From the NCBI GenBank assembly GCA_040226215.1, contig JAVKFF010000011.1:1-5299 (forward strand): a stretch of DNA of 5,299 nucleotides. Reading direction: 5' to 3'. Below, one piece after another: positions 1 to 5,299 of the stretch. The translations under genes were made by a program, and so were the position numbers. How positions within the stretch are numbered: position 1 is the first letter of the stretch; every line of letters starts with the position of its first letter. Source of the stretch: JAVKFF01 sp040226215. Lineage in GTDB: Bacteria; Pseudomonadota; Alphaproteobacteria; DSM-16000; Inquilinaceae. The notes under the pieces are model-generated. The model saw nothing but the letters and a program-made list of their open reading frames with translations, searched no databases and was not told the DNA's origin.

Positions 1-2
1 CC

Positions 3-665
3 TTCGTCAACGTGAACTGCTCGACCAATGCGCAAGTGCGGGTGACCGCTGCCAACGATGCGGGCTTCGCCGCACCGGTCCATGAAGGGGCTGCGGAGGA
101 CATCTTTCCTGTGGTCTACGCCTGGGACGTCCTGGAATGGGAGGATGACAACTGGTGGAGCGGGCGCTACGCGCAGAGCGAATTGCAGGGCCTGGTGCTG
201 TCCTTCGACAGCATCCTGCCGGCCACGGTGATCGCCCGCCACTGGAAGATCGAGATCCTCGACGACGAGAACCCGGACGGCCATGTGCAGCTCGGCCATC
301 TGTTCATGGCCGCGCAATGGCAGCCGCTGCGTAATGTCGATACCGGCGCCTCGCTCGGCCTGGGCACCGGGACCGAGATCGGCCAGGTGCTGGGCGGCGC
401 GGAGATCGTCGACGAGCAGCCGCAATACCGCATGTTCTCCGGCACCCTGTCGCAGCTCGACGAGGGCGAGGGCTTCGGCCGCGCCTTCGAGCTGATGCGC
501 CGGCTGGGCATCGGCACGCCGGTCTACCTGGTGGCCGATCCCGGCGACCGGCTCAACGCGATCCGGCGCAACTTCCTCGGCCGCTTCTCCCGCCTGCACC
601 CGGTGGTGCACCGGCATGCGGGGCGGATGAGCGTCGACCTCGAGATCCGCGAATGGACCGCCTGA
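3..665 (+). CDS. Conserved phage tail-region protein (5' end outside window)
   Basis: The frame is open from the left edge (F-V-N before the first possible GTG at 12), so the true start probably lies outside the window. About 220 residues are visible. The sequence has the pattern I associate with a conserved prophage tail protein of alphaproteobacteria encoded just before tail-fibre genes: a VVYAWDVLEWEDDNWW stretch (around residues 36-51), a GHVQLGHLFMAAQWQP segment (about 94-109), then GGAEIVDEQPQYR and a C-terminal part with an RRNFLGRFSRL segment and a final EIREW. The protein looks soluble, mixed alpha/beta and Trp-rich, with no membrane segment or signal peptide. Its biochemical role is unknown; a structural role at the distal tail is inferred from the genes that follow. 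The family resemblance is from memory, not a search. Confidence 0.8.
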   Translation, partial: FVNVNCSTNAQVRVTAANDAGFAAPVHEGAAEDIFPVVYAWDVLEWEDDNWWSGRYAQSELQGLVLSFDSILPATVIARHWKIEILDDENPDGHVQLGHLFMAAQWQPLRNVDTGASLGLGTGTEIGQVLGGAEIVDEQPQYRMFSGTLSQLDEGEGFGRAFELMRRLGIGTPVYLVADPGDRLNAIRRNFLGRFSRLHPVVHRHAGRMSVDLEIREWTA

Positions 666-714
666 GGGCGGCCGCCGCGCGGCCCGCACCCTCCGGCAAA
701 TCGGGAAGGCAGAG

Positions 715-1599
715 ATGGCAAGCAGCATCACGGTGAACGGCAACACCTATTCCGACGGCGACGACCCCGCGACCGGCATGGGCAATGGGGGCTTCCGTAC
801 CCGCCTGTTGCCGATGCTGTCGGACACGATCGCCGACCTGGGCCGGAACATGGTCACGACCAGCACCACATCGGTCGCGATCGGGACGGGCAGCAAGAGC
901 TTCACCATGGCCGCGGCGATCCCGTTCGCCGTCGGCGCCTTCGTGGAGATCGCGAGCGCGGCGGACGGCGCGAACTTCATGTGGGGTCAGGTGACCGCGC
1001 GGTCCGACACCGCGCTGACGGTCGATGTCGCCGTGATCGGCGGCAGCGGGACCTTCGCCGCCTGGCACATTCAGAAAAGCGGTGCGCGCGGTCCGACGGG
1101 CGATGTCGCCGGGCCGGGCAGCAGCACGAATACCGCGCTGGCGCGCTGGGACGGGGCGGAGGGCGATGCCCTGCAGGACAGCGGCTGGCGCCTCGGCAAT
1201 GACGGGGCGATGACTGCCGGCGGTGCGCTGGACCTGCAGGACGAAGTGCTGGCCCGCCCCTACTTCAGGGACATGGCGGAGGCGGTCCAGCTGCTCGGCA
1301 CCCTGGGCGCCGGCACCACGACGATCGACCTGGAGGCCGGCAATGTGGCCGTGCTGACCGGGGCGGCCGTCTCCGCCACCATCGCGGTGACGCATTGGCC
1401 GGCGAGCGGCCGCCTCGGCGTGCTGACCCTGGAAATCGCCAACGGTGGCGCCTTCGCCGCCCTGACCTGGCCGGCCGCCGTCGATTGGGTGGCGGGCGAG
1501 GCGCCGACCCTGAGCGCCGGTACGCGCGACACGGTGGTGCTGTGGAGCCGCGATGGCGGCAGCACCATCAACGGTAATTACGCACTCAACTTCAGCTAG
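715..1599 (+). CDS. Modular phage tail-fibre-like protein
   Basis: This 294-residue protein starts at ATG 715, preceded by GGGAAGG at 703-709 with five bases of spacing. It has three visible parts. Residues about 1-125 form a beta-rich head containing TSTTSVAIGTGSKSFT and a VGAFVEIASAADGANFMWG segment, a pattern seen in many phage fibre proteins. Residues about 122-136 are a short Gly/Pro linker (GARGPTGDVAGPGSS), collagen-like in character. After it comes NTALARWDGAEGDALQDSGW, matching the common fibre phrase 'A-ARFDGTTGKLLQDSG'. The C-terminal half (about 190-294) is beta-rich, ends in NYALNFS, and probably forms the trimeric shaft or tip. No chaperone domain, enzyme motif or transmembrane helix is visible. 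It lies 49 bases after the previous stop and directly precedes a gene with a strong ribosome binding site, so it is operonic. The fibre assignment is well supported; the receptor is unknown. Confidence 0.8.
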   Translation: MASSITVNGNTYSDGDDPATGMGNGGFRTRLLPMLSDTIADLGRNMVTTSTTSVAIGTGSKSFTMAAAIPFAVGAFVEIASAADGANFMWGQVTARSDTALTVDVAVIGGSGTFAAWHIQKSGARGPTGDVAGPGSSTNTALARWDGAEGDALQDSGWRLGNDGAMTAGGALDLQDEVLARPYFRDMAEAVQLLGTLGAGTTTIDLEAGNVAVLTGAAVSATIAVTHWPASGRLGVLTLEIANGGAFAALTWPAAVDWVAGEAPTLSAGTRDTVVLWSRDGGSTINGNYALNFS

Positions 1600-1603
1600 G
1601 AGG
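1598..1603 (+). promoter_or_regulatory. Strong Shine-Dalgarno AGGAGG setting the start at 1610
   Basis: AGGAGG overlaps the TAG stop of the tail-fibre gene and sits six bases before ATG 1610. It decides the start of the next gene: an in-frame ATG at 1553 would add 19 residues but would lie inside the fibre gene without a comparable site. The arrangement implies coupled translation of the two genes. Confidence 0.8.
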
Positions 1604-1609
1604 AGCGGC

Positions 1610-2125
1610 ATGCCCCTATTTGCTCTGACCGCCGGTGCGGAGATGCTGCACGGCCCCGGGCCGTGGCAGCCCGCGGCGATGACTCGCGCGGCGCGCCGTG
1701 CCGGGCACAACATCTCGTTCGGCCGGATGGCGCCCGAAGACGACCTGCACCTGGCGGCCGGGCCGCCTGCATTGCAGCTTCTGGTGCTTCCGGATCGGCC
1801 CGCCCATGACCCGGAGCTCGCCACCAGCACCTGGGACCGTGAAGCCGGCGCCTGGACGGTCAGCCATCGCGCCCTGGCCGACCTGCGCCGGGTGCTGGCC
1901 GAGCGCAGCCGCGCCCGCTGTCGCGCGGGCATTCTCGCGGCCGCGCCGGAGGAGGACCAGCGCAACGCCGCACTCGGCCTGCTTTCGGCGACGGCCGAAG
2001 CGGCCATCAAGAAGGCAATCGGCAACTGGCGGGCGGCGCATGCAGCCCATAGTGCCGCCATCGAAGCCCTGGGCACCGCAAACGCGGTTGCTGGGTACGA
2101 TCTGACAAAGGGATGGCCTGAATAA
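1610..2125 (+). CDS. Small tail-associated protein with DUF4376-like C-terminus
   Basis: A 171-residue protein beginning MPLFALTAGAEML. Residues about 1-80 are Pro/Ala/Gly-rich and probably extended or a small beta unit. Residues about 80-160 are strongly helical (DLRRVLAERSRARC, then AEAAIKKAIGNWRAAHAAHS), and the protein ends in AIEALGTANAVAGYDLTKGWPE. That ending, a helix with H and AI-AL, then A-V-YD-T-GWP, resembles the C-terminus of the DUF4376 group found beside phage tail fibres, some of which act in fibre attachment or assembly. Position between a fibre gene and a tip-like gene fits such a role, but function is inferred. Its TAA shares one base with the ATG of the following gene (TAATG), typical of termination-reinitiation. 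No signal peptide or membrane segment is visible. Confidence 0.7.
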   Translation: MPLFALTAGAEMLHGPGPWQPAAMTRAARRAGHNISFGRMAPEDDLHLAAGPPALQLLVLPDRPAHDPELATSTWDREAGAWTVSHRALADLRRVLAERSRARCRAGILAAAPEEDQRNAALGLLSATAEAAIKKAIGNWRAAHAAHSAAIEALGTANAVAGYDLTKGWPE

Positions 2126-2649
2126 TGCCGCTTTTGGCGACGGTGCTGCAGATGACACCAATCTATAAAGCGCCGGGGAATGGCTACCGATACTTTCGCC
2201 TTTACGGCAGCGACTGGCGTGTATTTGGCTCCGCGAACCCACAGTTGACGAAGGTCGAATTTTTCGACGGAGGCATCGGCGGTACGAAATATCCGGCAGT
2301 ATCCATGACCGGCCCCTCAGCGCCTTCTCCCCTTGTGGCTCGTGGATCGGCCGAAGAGATTCATCCGGCGTGGCAGGCATTCGACGATAACAGTGCAACG
2401 GTATGGATGGGTCCGTACGCAGACGTCGAACAATGGATCGAAATCGATCTGGGGTTTGGCAATGAGATCCAACCCGATTCCATCCGCCTGACAAGCAGCT
2501 ACAACGTCCCTGGCGGGGCGCCGGACACGATCGCGGTCAAGGCCAGCAATACCGGCGCGTTCGCTGGCGAGGAGGTGACATTGGTGAGCGCCAGCAGCAT
2601 CGGCTGGTCTTCAATGAGCCAGCAGATATTATGGCCGCTGAGCTACTGA
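2125..2649 (+). CDS. Discoidin-like (F5/8 type C) tail protein, probable glycan-binding tip
   Basis: A 174-residue protein starting at ATG 2125, one base inside the previous stop; an AAAGGG at 2107-2112 is a distant possible ribosome binding site. After a short N-terminus the sequence follows the F5/8 type C/discoidin jelly-roll order: YRYFRLYGSDW near residue 22, VEFFDGGIGG near 44, AWQAFDDNSATVWMGP near 82-97, QWIEIDLGFGNEIQPDSIRL near 102-121, and a late strand VKASNTGAFAGEEVTLV. The AFDDN-T-W and WIEIDLG elements are the classic core of this fold, which usually binds carbohydrate and often a calcium ion in the loops. In phages such domains decorate the tail end and adsorb to host surface polysaccharide. 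GC is about 54% against about 70% in the three genes upstream, suggesting a later exchange of the receptor-binding unit. The ligand cannot be read from sequence. Confidence 0.75.
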   Translation: MPLLATVLQMTPIYKAPGNGYRYFRLYGSDWRVFGSANPQLTKVEFFDGGIGGTKYPAVSMTGPSAPSPLVARGSAEEIHPAWQAFDDNSATVWMGPYADVEQWIEIDLGFGNEIQPDSIRLTSSYNVPGGAPDTIAVKASNTGAFAGEEVTLVSASSIGWSSMSQQILWPLSY

Positions 2650-2907
2650 TCACTGCGGCCGGTCAGCCGCGTGCATGTGAGGATGACCTATCTGCATGTG
2701 CAGGCGGGCGGTTTCGAGCCATGGCCGAAATTCCAATGAGGTTCTGGACGACATTTAGCTGATTGGCGTTCAGGAAATATTCTGCCGGTGCAGGGAGGCG
2801 ATGGCCGTTTATGCCGGCGGAGGACATCTGAAGCGCTGGCGTCTGAACCGCAAGCACGTTCCCTGTCGCCCTGTCGGAACTGGTGCATAACTGCGCGCAG
2901 CCGGATC
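2650..2907. other. Gap between convergent tail operon and sulfotransferase gene
   Basis: No independent gene is supported here. A GCGGC/GCCGC hairpin (2655-2659 and 2666-2670, six-base loop) lies five bases after the tail-gene TGA. It has no T tract, so it is at best a weak terminator. An eight-base direct repeat TGCATGTG occurs at 2672-2679 and 2693-2700. The frame of the preceding gene remains open to a TGA at 2737-2739. Beyond that the sequence has stops in every plus frame, and the minus-strand frames look like non-coding shadow. Confidence 0.5.
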
Positions 2908-3792
2908 TCAGCCGAGTGGCGGCGGGGGGAAACGCCGCAGCAGTATGGCATTGCCGGGATGGTAGCGCTGGAACAGCGCTGACGAGATCGCTGCCCTGAC
3001 TTGTGCGCTGACCGCCAGGCGGGCCTCGACGATCTCCCGCATCTCGCATCCCGGGGTCGGGCCGATCACCCGGATGAAGGCGTCGGCATGGCTGGCTACA
3101 ACCTCCGCATCGGGCCGACGCCTGTTCTGCAGGTTCTCGCCAGGATAGGCGTGGATCCGCTCTAGAACGCCCAGCTGCTTCAAAAATGACTCGCCGGGAA
3201 ATGCTGCTGGCGTATCGAAATCGTGGATCTCGATGGTGGTGTCCGGCATGCTGCCAAGCATCTGCCCTGCAAAATTTCCGATTTGTGTATTGTGGTCAAA
3301 ACAGAAACAGTAGTATGGTGCGTATGTCTGTCGATGGGTTTCATTTATGGCGAAATAACCGCATCTCATTGTTTCGTAGAACATTGAAAAAGGATCTACG
3401 AATATACTTCTTGAAATCGTGTCGTGGAGACTCCAGAACATCTCATCTTGACGTCGGATGAATATGACAATCCGAATCTTTCCTGCTCCGGTGGAGCGCA
3501 GTGCCTGCAGCAGTTTCAGGAAGAGTCCGGGTCGAAAGATCAACGTCCCGAAGTTCTCCGACGAGAGCAGGGCGCGGGGGCAGCCGCTTTGGACGGCTTC
3601 CGCCACCAACAGGGCCGACTCTCCGACCTGCCCGGCCAGGGCGGAAAAGGCGGAGGGGTGGGCGGCTACATCGTGAGGCTGGCTGCAGTAGTACAGTCCG
3701 CCCTCTCGAAAACTGTCGCGGTTGTGATGAAAAATACTCTGGAGAAATGTACTGCCGGTCTTGGGAAGGCCAATATGTATTATCAGTTCCAT
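2908..3792 (-). CDS. Sulfotransferase-like protein (PAPS-dependent family)
   Basis: A 294-residue protein. The N-terminus MELIIHIGLPKTGSTFLQS is a first beta strand followed by the 5'-phosphosulfate-binding loop of sulfotransferases (PKTGST, residues 10-15). A second strand and helix, RIVIFIRRQDEMFWSLHDTIS (about 107-127), matches the 3'-phosphate-binding segment, with Arg113/114 and Ser121 as candidate ligands. The C-terminal NRRRPDAEVVASHADAFIRV and FQRYHPGNAILLRRF match the end of bacterial glycan-type sulfotransferase-like proteins, so it looks full length. The enzyme would move sulfate from PAPS to a hydroxyl, perhaps of a surface glycan; the acceptor is unknown. Start 3792 was chosen because the family begins at the first strand, with AAGGA about 12 bases upstream; ATG 3840 (16 residues longer) is an alternative. 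The frame stays open to 4389, but that extension looks non-coding. GC is about 42% over 3241-3480, far below the neighbours, suggesting transfer. Confidence 0.8.
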   Translation of the reverse strand: MELIIHIGLPKTGSTFLQSIFHHNRDSFREGGLYYCSQPHDVAAHPSAFSALAGQVGESALLVAEAVQSGCPRALLSSENFGTLIFRPGLFLKLLQALRSTGAGKIRIVIFIRRQDEMFWSLHDTISRSIFVDPFSMFYETMRCGYFAINETHRQTYAPYYCFCFDHNTQIGNFAGQMLGSMPDTTIEIHDFDTPAAFPGESFLKQLGVLERIHAYPGENLQNRRRPDAEVVASHADAFIRVIGPTPGCEMREIVEARLAVSAQVRAAISSALFQRYHPGNAILLRRFPPPPLG

Positions 3793-3859
3793 CGGGATTA
3801 TTTTTCCTTCGATGCGATATTCGATATGACAATTCGGCATGACCCGGAGGTTACTGCCT

Positions 3860-3878
3860 CGCCGCCAAGATGGCGGCG
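3860..3878. repeat. Perfect inverted repeat in the sulfotransferase 5' region
   Basis: CGCCGCCA (3860-3867), a three-base spacer AGA, then TGGCGGCG (3871-3878) form a perfect eight-base-pair palindrome. It ends about 68 bases upstream of the sulfotransferase start. It could be an operator, a leader-RNA hairpin or a terminator stem of a lost gene. No T tract follows on either strand, so an intrinsic terminator is not supported. Confidence 0.6.
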
Positions 3879-4014
3879 CAGATCGGCCTCCGGGGTCGCC
3901 TACCGTTATCATGATCGGCACGGTCGTTGCTGCAGCCCGAGCGGCCCGGCGCGCATTGCTGGCGATCTGGCGCGGATGGAACCAGGATGTTTGTCGCGGG
4001 TAGGAGAAGCAACA

Positions 4015-4034
4015 CGGTTCGCGACTACGAACCG
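4015..4034. repeat. Perfect inverted repeat CGGTTCG-N6-CGAACCG
   Basis: Seven perfect base pairs (4015-4021 with 4028-4034) enclose the loop CGACTA. It sits in the gene-free stretch. The GGTTCG element recalls a tRNA T-arm, but no acceptor stem, D-arm or anticodon arm surrounds it. An operator half-site pair or a remnant hairpin is possible; the function is unknown. Confidence 0.5.
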
Positions 4035-4391
4035 CGAGCCGGAGCGGCGGTGCGGAAGGCCTGACTTTCAGATCCCCCCACCGCGCAGGGGGCGCGAGGC
4101 GGGGCAGGCGCGGTCCGGAAATGATTGCATGACACCTATGTGTGGGAGAGTGCCGCAGATCTTCGCCACCGTCTGCCCGCAGCAGATCTCGTTCCTGTTT
4201 GCCGATCTGAATGGTGCCGTTGCAGGACGCGGCGCCGGAGGCCCTGCTCGACGGGGCCGTTCCACTCGGGGCGATTGTCTTCGACGCGATGGTTGCGGCG
4301 GCTGTCGCGCCAAGCGGGATGCCACCAGAGGCCTCATGGGCAGGGGGGTGTCGAACGGCCGGACGGCCAGGGAATGGCGATGAAGGCATGA

Positions 4392-4592
4392 GTGAGCACC
4401 CTGTCGGACCTCCTGACCACGCGCAGCTGCACAGTGGTCGGCGAACCGCCTGACTGCACAGGATGCTGCCTGTCCGGGCTGACCCCGCGTCTTGCCGGGC
4501 CGCGTCGCAGCGCGCGGTGCCAGGGCGAAGGGGCGCAGCCTGACACCAATGCGCAATGGACGCAGTTCACGCAGGCGCTGCTGCGGGAGACT
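4392..4592 (+). pseudogene. Probable 5' part of the 4392-4987 gene, split by a frameshift
   Basis: GTG 4392 is preceded by GAAGG (4382-4386) with five bases of spacing. The frame reads STLSDLLTTRSCTVVGEPP and later DTNAQWTQFTQALLR. About 81% of its codons end in G or C, as expected for a gene in this genome. At CGGGAG (4584-4589) the protein-like reading moves to the frame of the intact 3' open frame: QALLR joined to GDSAGALSISRAF gives a natural helix-turn-helix phrase if one G is added to the GGG run. I therefore read it as the front of the same gene. The Cys-rich middle (CTGCC) is unusual, and no family is recognised. It may be a real mutation, a sequencing error or, less likely, a slippage site. 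Confidence 0.35.
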
Positions 4593-4987
4593 CTGCCGGG
4601 GCCCTGTCCATCTCGCGTGCCTTCATGACACAGGTCGCGCCGACACCCGGCTTGCTGGCGCTGGCCGCGAAGTCCGCTCTGCTGGAGAACCAGCCGGATC
4701 TCGCGCTCCGCCTGGCCAGCGCCGCGGGGCGGCTCGAACCGGGCATGGCAGATCGTCCAGGGATCGTCTTCGAAGCACTGGTCCGGCTCGGCGCCACAAC
4801 GGAGATCCTTGCCCGGCTTGCCGGGGCCTACGGCGCCGCCGACCCCGCGGCCGGGGATGTCCATGTCATGCATTTCCGCGCAGGCGGGGTCGGCGGGCTG
4901 CGGGAGGCGTTCGAGGCAGAGGCGTGCCGGGAAATGTTCGAGGCCATCCCCGTCGAGGCGCGCGACCGCTTCGGCTGGGCGCCGTGA
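4556..4987 (+). CDS. Hypothetical helical-repeat (TPR-like) protein, probably lacking its true N-terminus
   Basis: The open frame gives 143 residues from ATG 4556; it cannot extend past the TGA at 4541-4543. No good ribosome binding site precedes 4556, and ATG 4625 (MTQVAPTPG) is an alternative. From residue about 10 the sequence looks like paired amphipathic helices: AGALSISRAFMTQ, then TPGLLALAAKSALLENQPDLALRLASAAGRLEPG, then IVFEALVRLGATTEILARLAGAYG. The spacing and small-residue pattern resemble tetratricopeptide repeats. The last third (HVMHFRAGGVGGLREAFEAEACREMFEAIP) is also helical. TPR-like units usually bind other proteins; no partner is indicated. It is convergent with the MarR gene, three bases away. 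The best-fitting reading is that this is the back of a longer gene beginning at 4392 and broken by a frameshift near 4587. Confidence 0.5.
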   Translation: MDAVHAGAAAGDSAGALSISRAFMTQVAPTPGLLALAAKSALLENQPDLALRLASAAGRLEPGMADRPGIVFEALVRLGATTEILARLAGAYGAADPAAGDVHVMHFRAGGVGGLREAFEAEACREMFEAIPVEARDRFGWAP

Positions 4988-4990
4988 CGC

Positions 4991-5299
4991 CTACCCAGCC
5001 GGATCCTCGTCCTCCAGCAGCGGCAGGTTCGCCATCATCTGCCGCGCCACCGCCAGGAAGGCCTCCTTCTGGGCGTCGGTGACGCCGGTCAGCAGGCGGG
5101 CCTCGCGCTGCAGGGCGAGGTCGAGGATCCGCTCCTGCAGGGCATGGCCGCTTTCGTTCAGGCGCCAGGCCTTGCGCCGGGCGCTGCCGGCGGCGGCGAA
5201 TGCCAGGTAGCCCTGCGCGTCCAGGCGGGCGAGGGCGCGGCTGACCAGGGCCTTGTCCATGCCGAGGAATTCGCAGACCCGGGCGGCGGGGATGCCGGG
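4991..5299 (-). CDS. MarR-family transcriptional regulator (N-terminal part outside window)
   Basis: The last 102 residues are visible and the frame runs off the right edge. AARVCEFLGMDKALVSRALARL is the helix-turn-helix, with MDKALVSRALARL as the recognition helix, a phrase typical of MarR proteins. It is followed by the wing (GYLAFAAAGSARRKAWRLNESG), where the usual D-R-R is reduced to S-A-R-R, then the long dimerisation helices (HALQERILDLALQREARL and AQKEAFLAVARQMMANL). MarR proteins are about 140-160 residues, so roughly the first 40-50 are missing. They act as dimeric DNA-binding repressors released by small ligands or oxidation. The target is not visible here, as the promoter lies beyond the edge. 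An ATG at 5260 lies inside the recognition helix and is not the true start. Confidence 0.9.
   Translation of the reverse strand, partial: PGIPAARVCEFLGMDKALVSRALARLDAQGYLAFAAAGSARRKAWRLNESGHALQERILDLALQREARLLTGVTDAQKEAFLAVARQMMANLPLLEDEDPAG

Larger units (their letters stand above)
3793..4391. other. About 600 bases with no supported gene
   Basis: This stretch between the divergently read sulfotransferase gene and the next + strand gene should hold the promoter of the former. No convincing -35/-10 pair is visible, although the AT-rich part (3793-3840, about 40% GC) is where one might lie. From about 3850 GC is high again. A minus frame is open throughout but reads as a Ser/Pro/Ala/Arg-rich shadow. 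On the + strand, 4211-4345 has high third-position GC and reads like ordinary protein (for example PEALLDGAVPLGAIVFDAMV), so it may be the remnant of a lost gene; no family is recognisable. Two perfect inverted repeats are listed separately. Confidence 0.5.

Noticed and set aside
553..2076. Long minus-strand open frame of 507 residues opposite the tail genes
   Set aside because: Arg/Ala/Gly-rich shadow without recognisable motifs; the + strand genes have ribosome binding sites, family resemblance and tight operon spacing.
2647..2670. Selenocysteine insertion at TGA 2647 with the GGTC-containing hairpin loop
   Set aside because: The loop is only about 11 bases from the TGA, closer than known bacterial selenocysteine elements, and a discoidin-like tail protein has no redox site to justify it.
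2672..2700. TGCATGTG direct repeat as attachment site or repeat array
   Set aside because: Only two eight-base copies and no integrase in the window; too little to support an attachment site or CRISPR.
4014..4036. tRNA T-arm at CGGTTCG...CGAACCG
   Set aside because: No acceptor stem, D-arm or anticodon arm can be placed around it.
4074..4092. CCCCC/GGGGG hairpin as a terminator
   Set aside because: Short homopolymer stem with an eight-base loop and no T tract on either side; easily due to base composition.
3424..4383. Plus-strand open frame of 319 residues across the sulfotransferase gene
   Set aside because: Antisense to clear sulfotransferase motifs; its own translation has no recognisable pattern.
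3793..4389. N-terminal extension of the sulfotransferase to 493 residues
   Set aside because: The added 199 residues are Ser/Pro/Ala/Arg-rich with no motif, and family members begin right at the first strand (MELIIHIG).
4068..4873. Minus-strand open frames opposite the TPR-like gene
   Set aside because: Arg/Pro/Gly-rich shadows lacking start signals; the + strand reading has ordered amphipathic helices.

Overview
The window looks like a high-GC alphaproteobacterial chromosome, possibly Acetobacteraceae (Roseomonas-like); the taxon is inference from base composition and protein style. It covers the distal end of a prophage or phage-derived tail module followed by chromosomal or accessory genes. 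Sampled stretches of the first three genes are about 70% GC. The fourth gene falls to about 54%, and the core of the sulfotransferase gene to about 42% (my hand count over 3241-3480). This mosaic pattern suggests repeated acquisition at the end of the tail operon.

Layout. Positions 1-2649, + strand: four tightly packed genes read as one operon. They are a conserved tail-region protein (5' end outside the window), a modular tail-fibre-like protein with a short Gly/Pro linker, a small helical protein with a C-terminus like the tail-fibre-associated DUF4376 group, and a discoidin-like (F5/8 type C) protein that is probably the carbohydrate-binding tip. Genes 3 and 4 overlap by one base (TAATG). 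Positions 2650-2907: a short gap in which the fourth gene's frame stays open for 29 codons past its TGA. Positions 2908-3792, - strand: a low-GC sulfotransferase-like gene convergent with the tail operon. Positions 3793-4391: about 600 bases with no gene I can support, holding two perfect short inverted repeats. Positions 4392-4987, + strand: a helical-repeat protein of unknown function that appears to be split by a -1 frameshift near 4587; only the 3' part (from 4556) is an intact open frame. Positions 4991-5299, - strand: the C-terminal 102 residues of a MarR-family regulator that runs off the right edge, convergent with the previous gene and three bases from it.

How the parts may work together. 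The tail genes would build the distal, host-recognising part of a virion or phage-derived particle, with the discoidin-like protein touching surface glycans. The neighbouring sulfotransferase could sulfate a surface glycan and so alter phage adsorption, as a lysogenic-conversion type cargo gene might. That link rests only on position and composition. I see no integrase, attachment site, tRNA, CRISPR array or insertion sequence.
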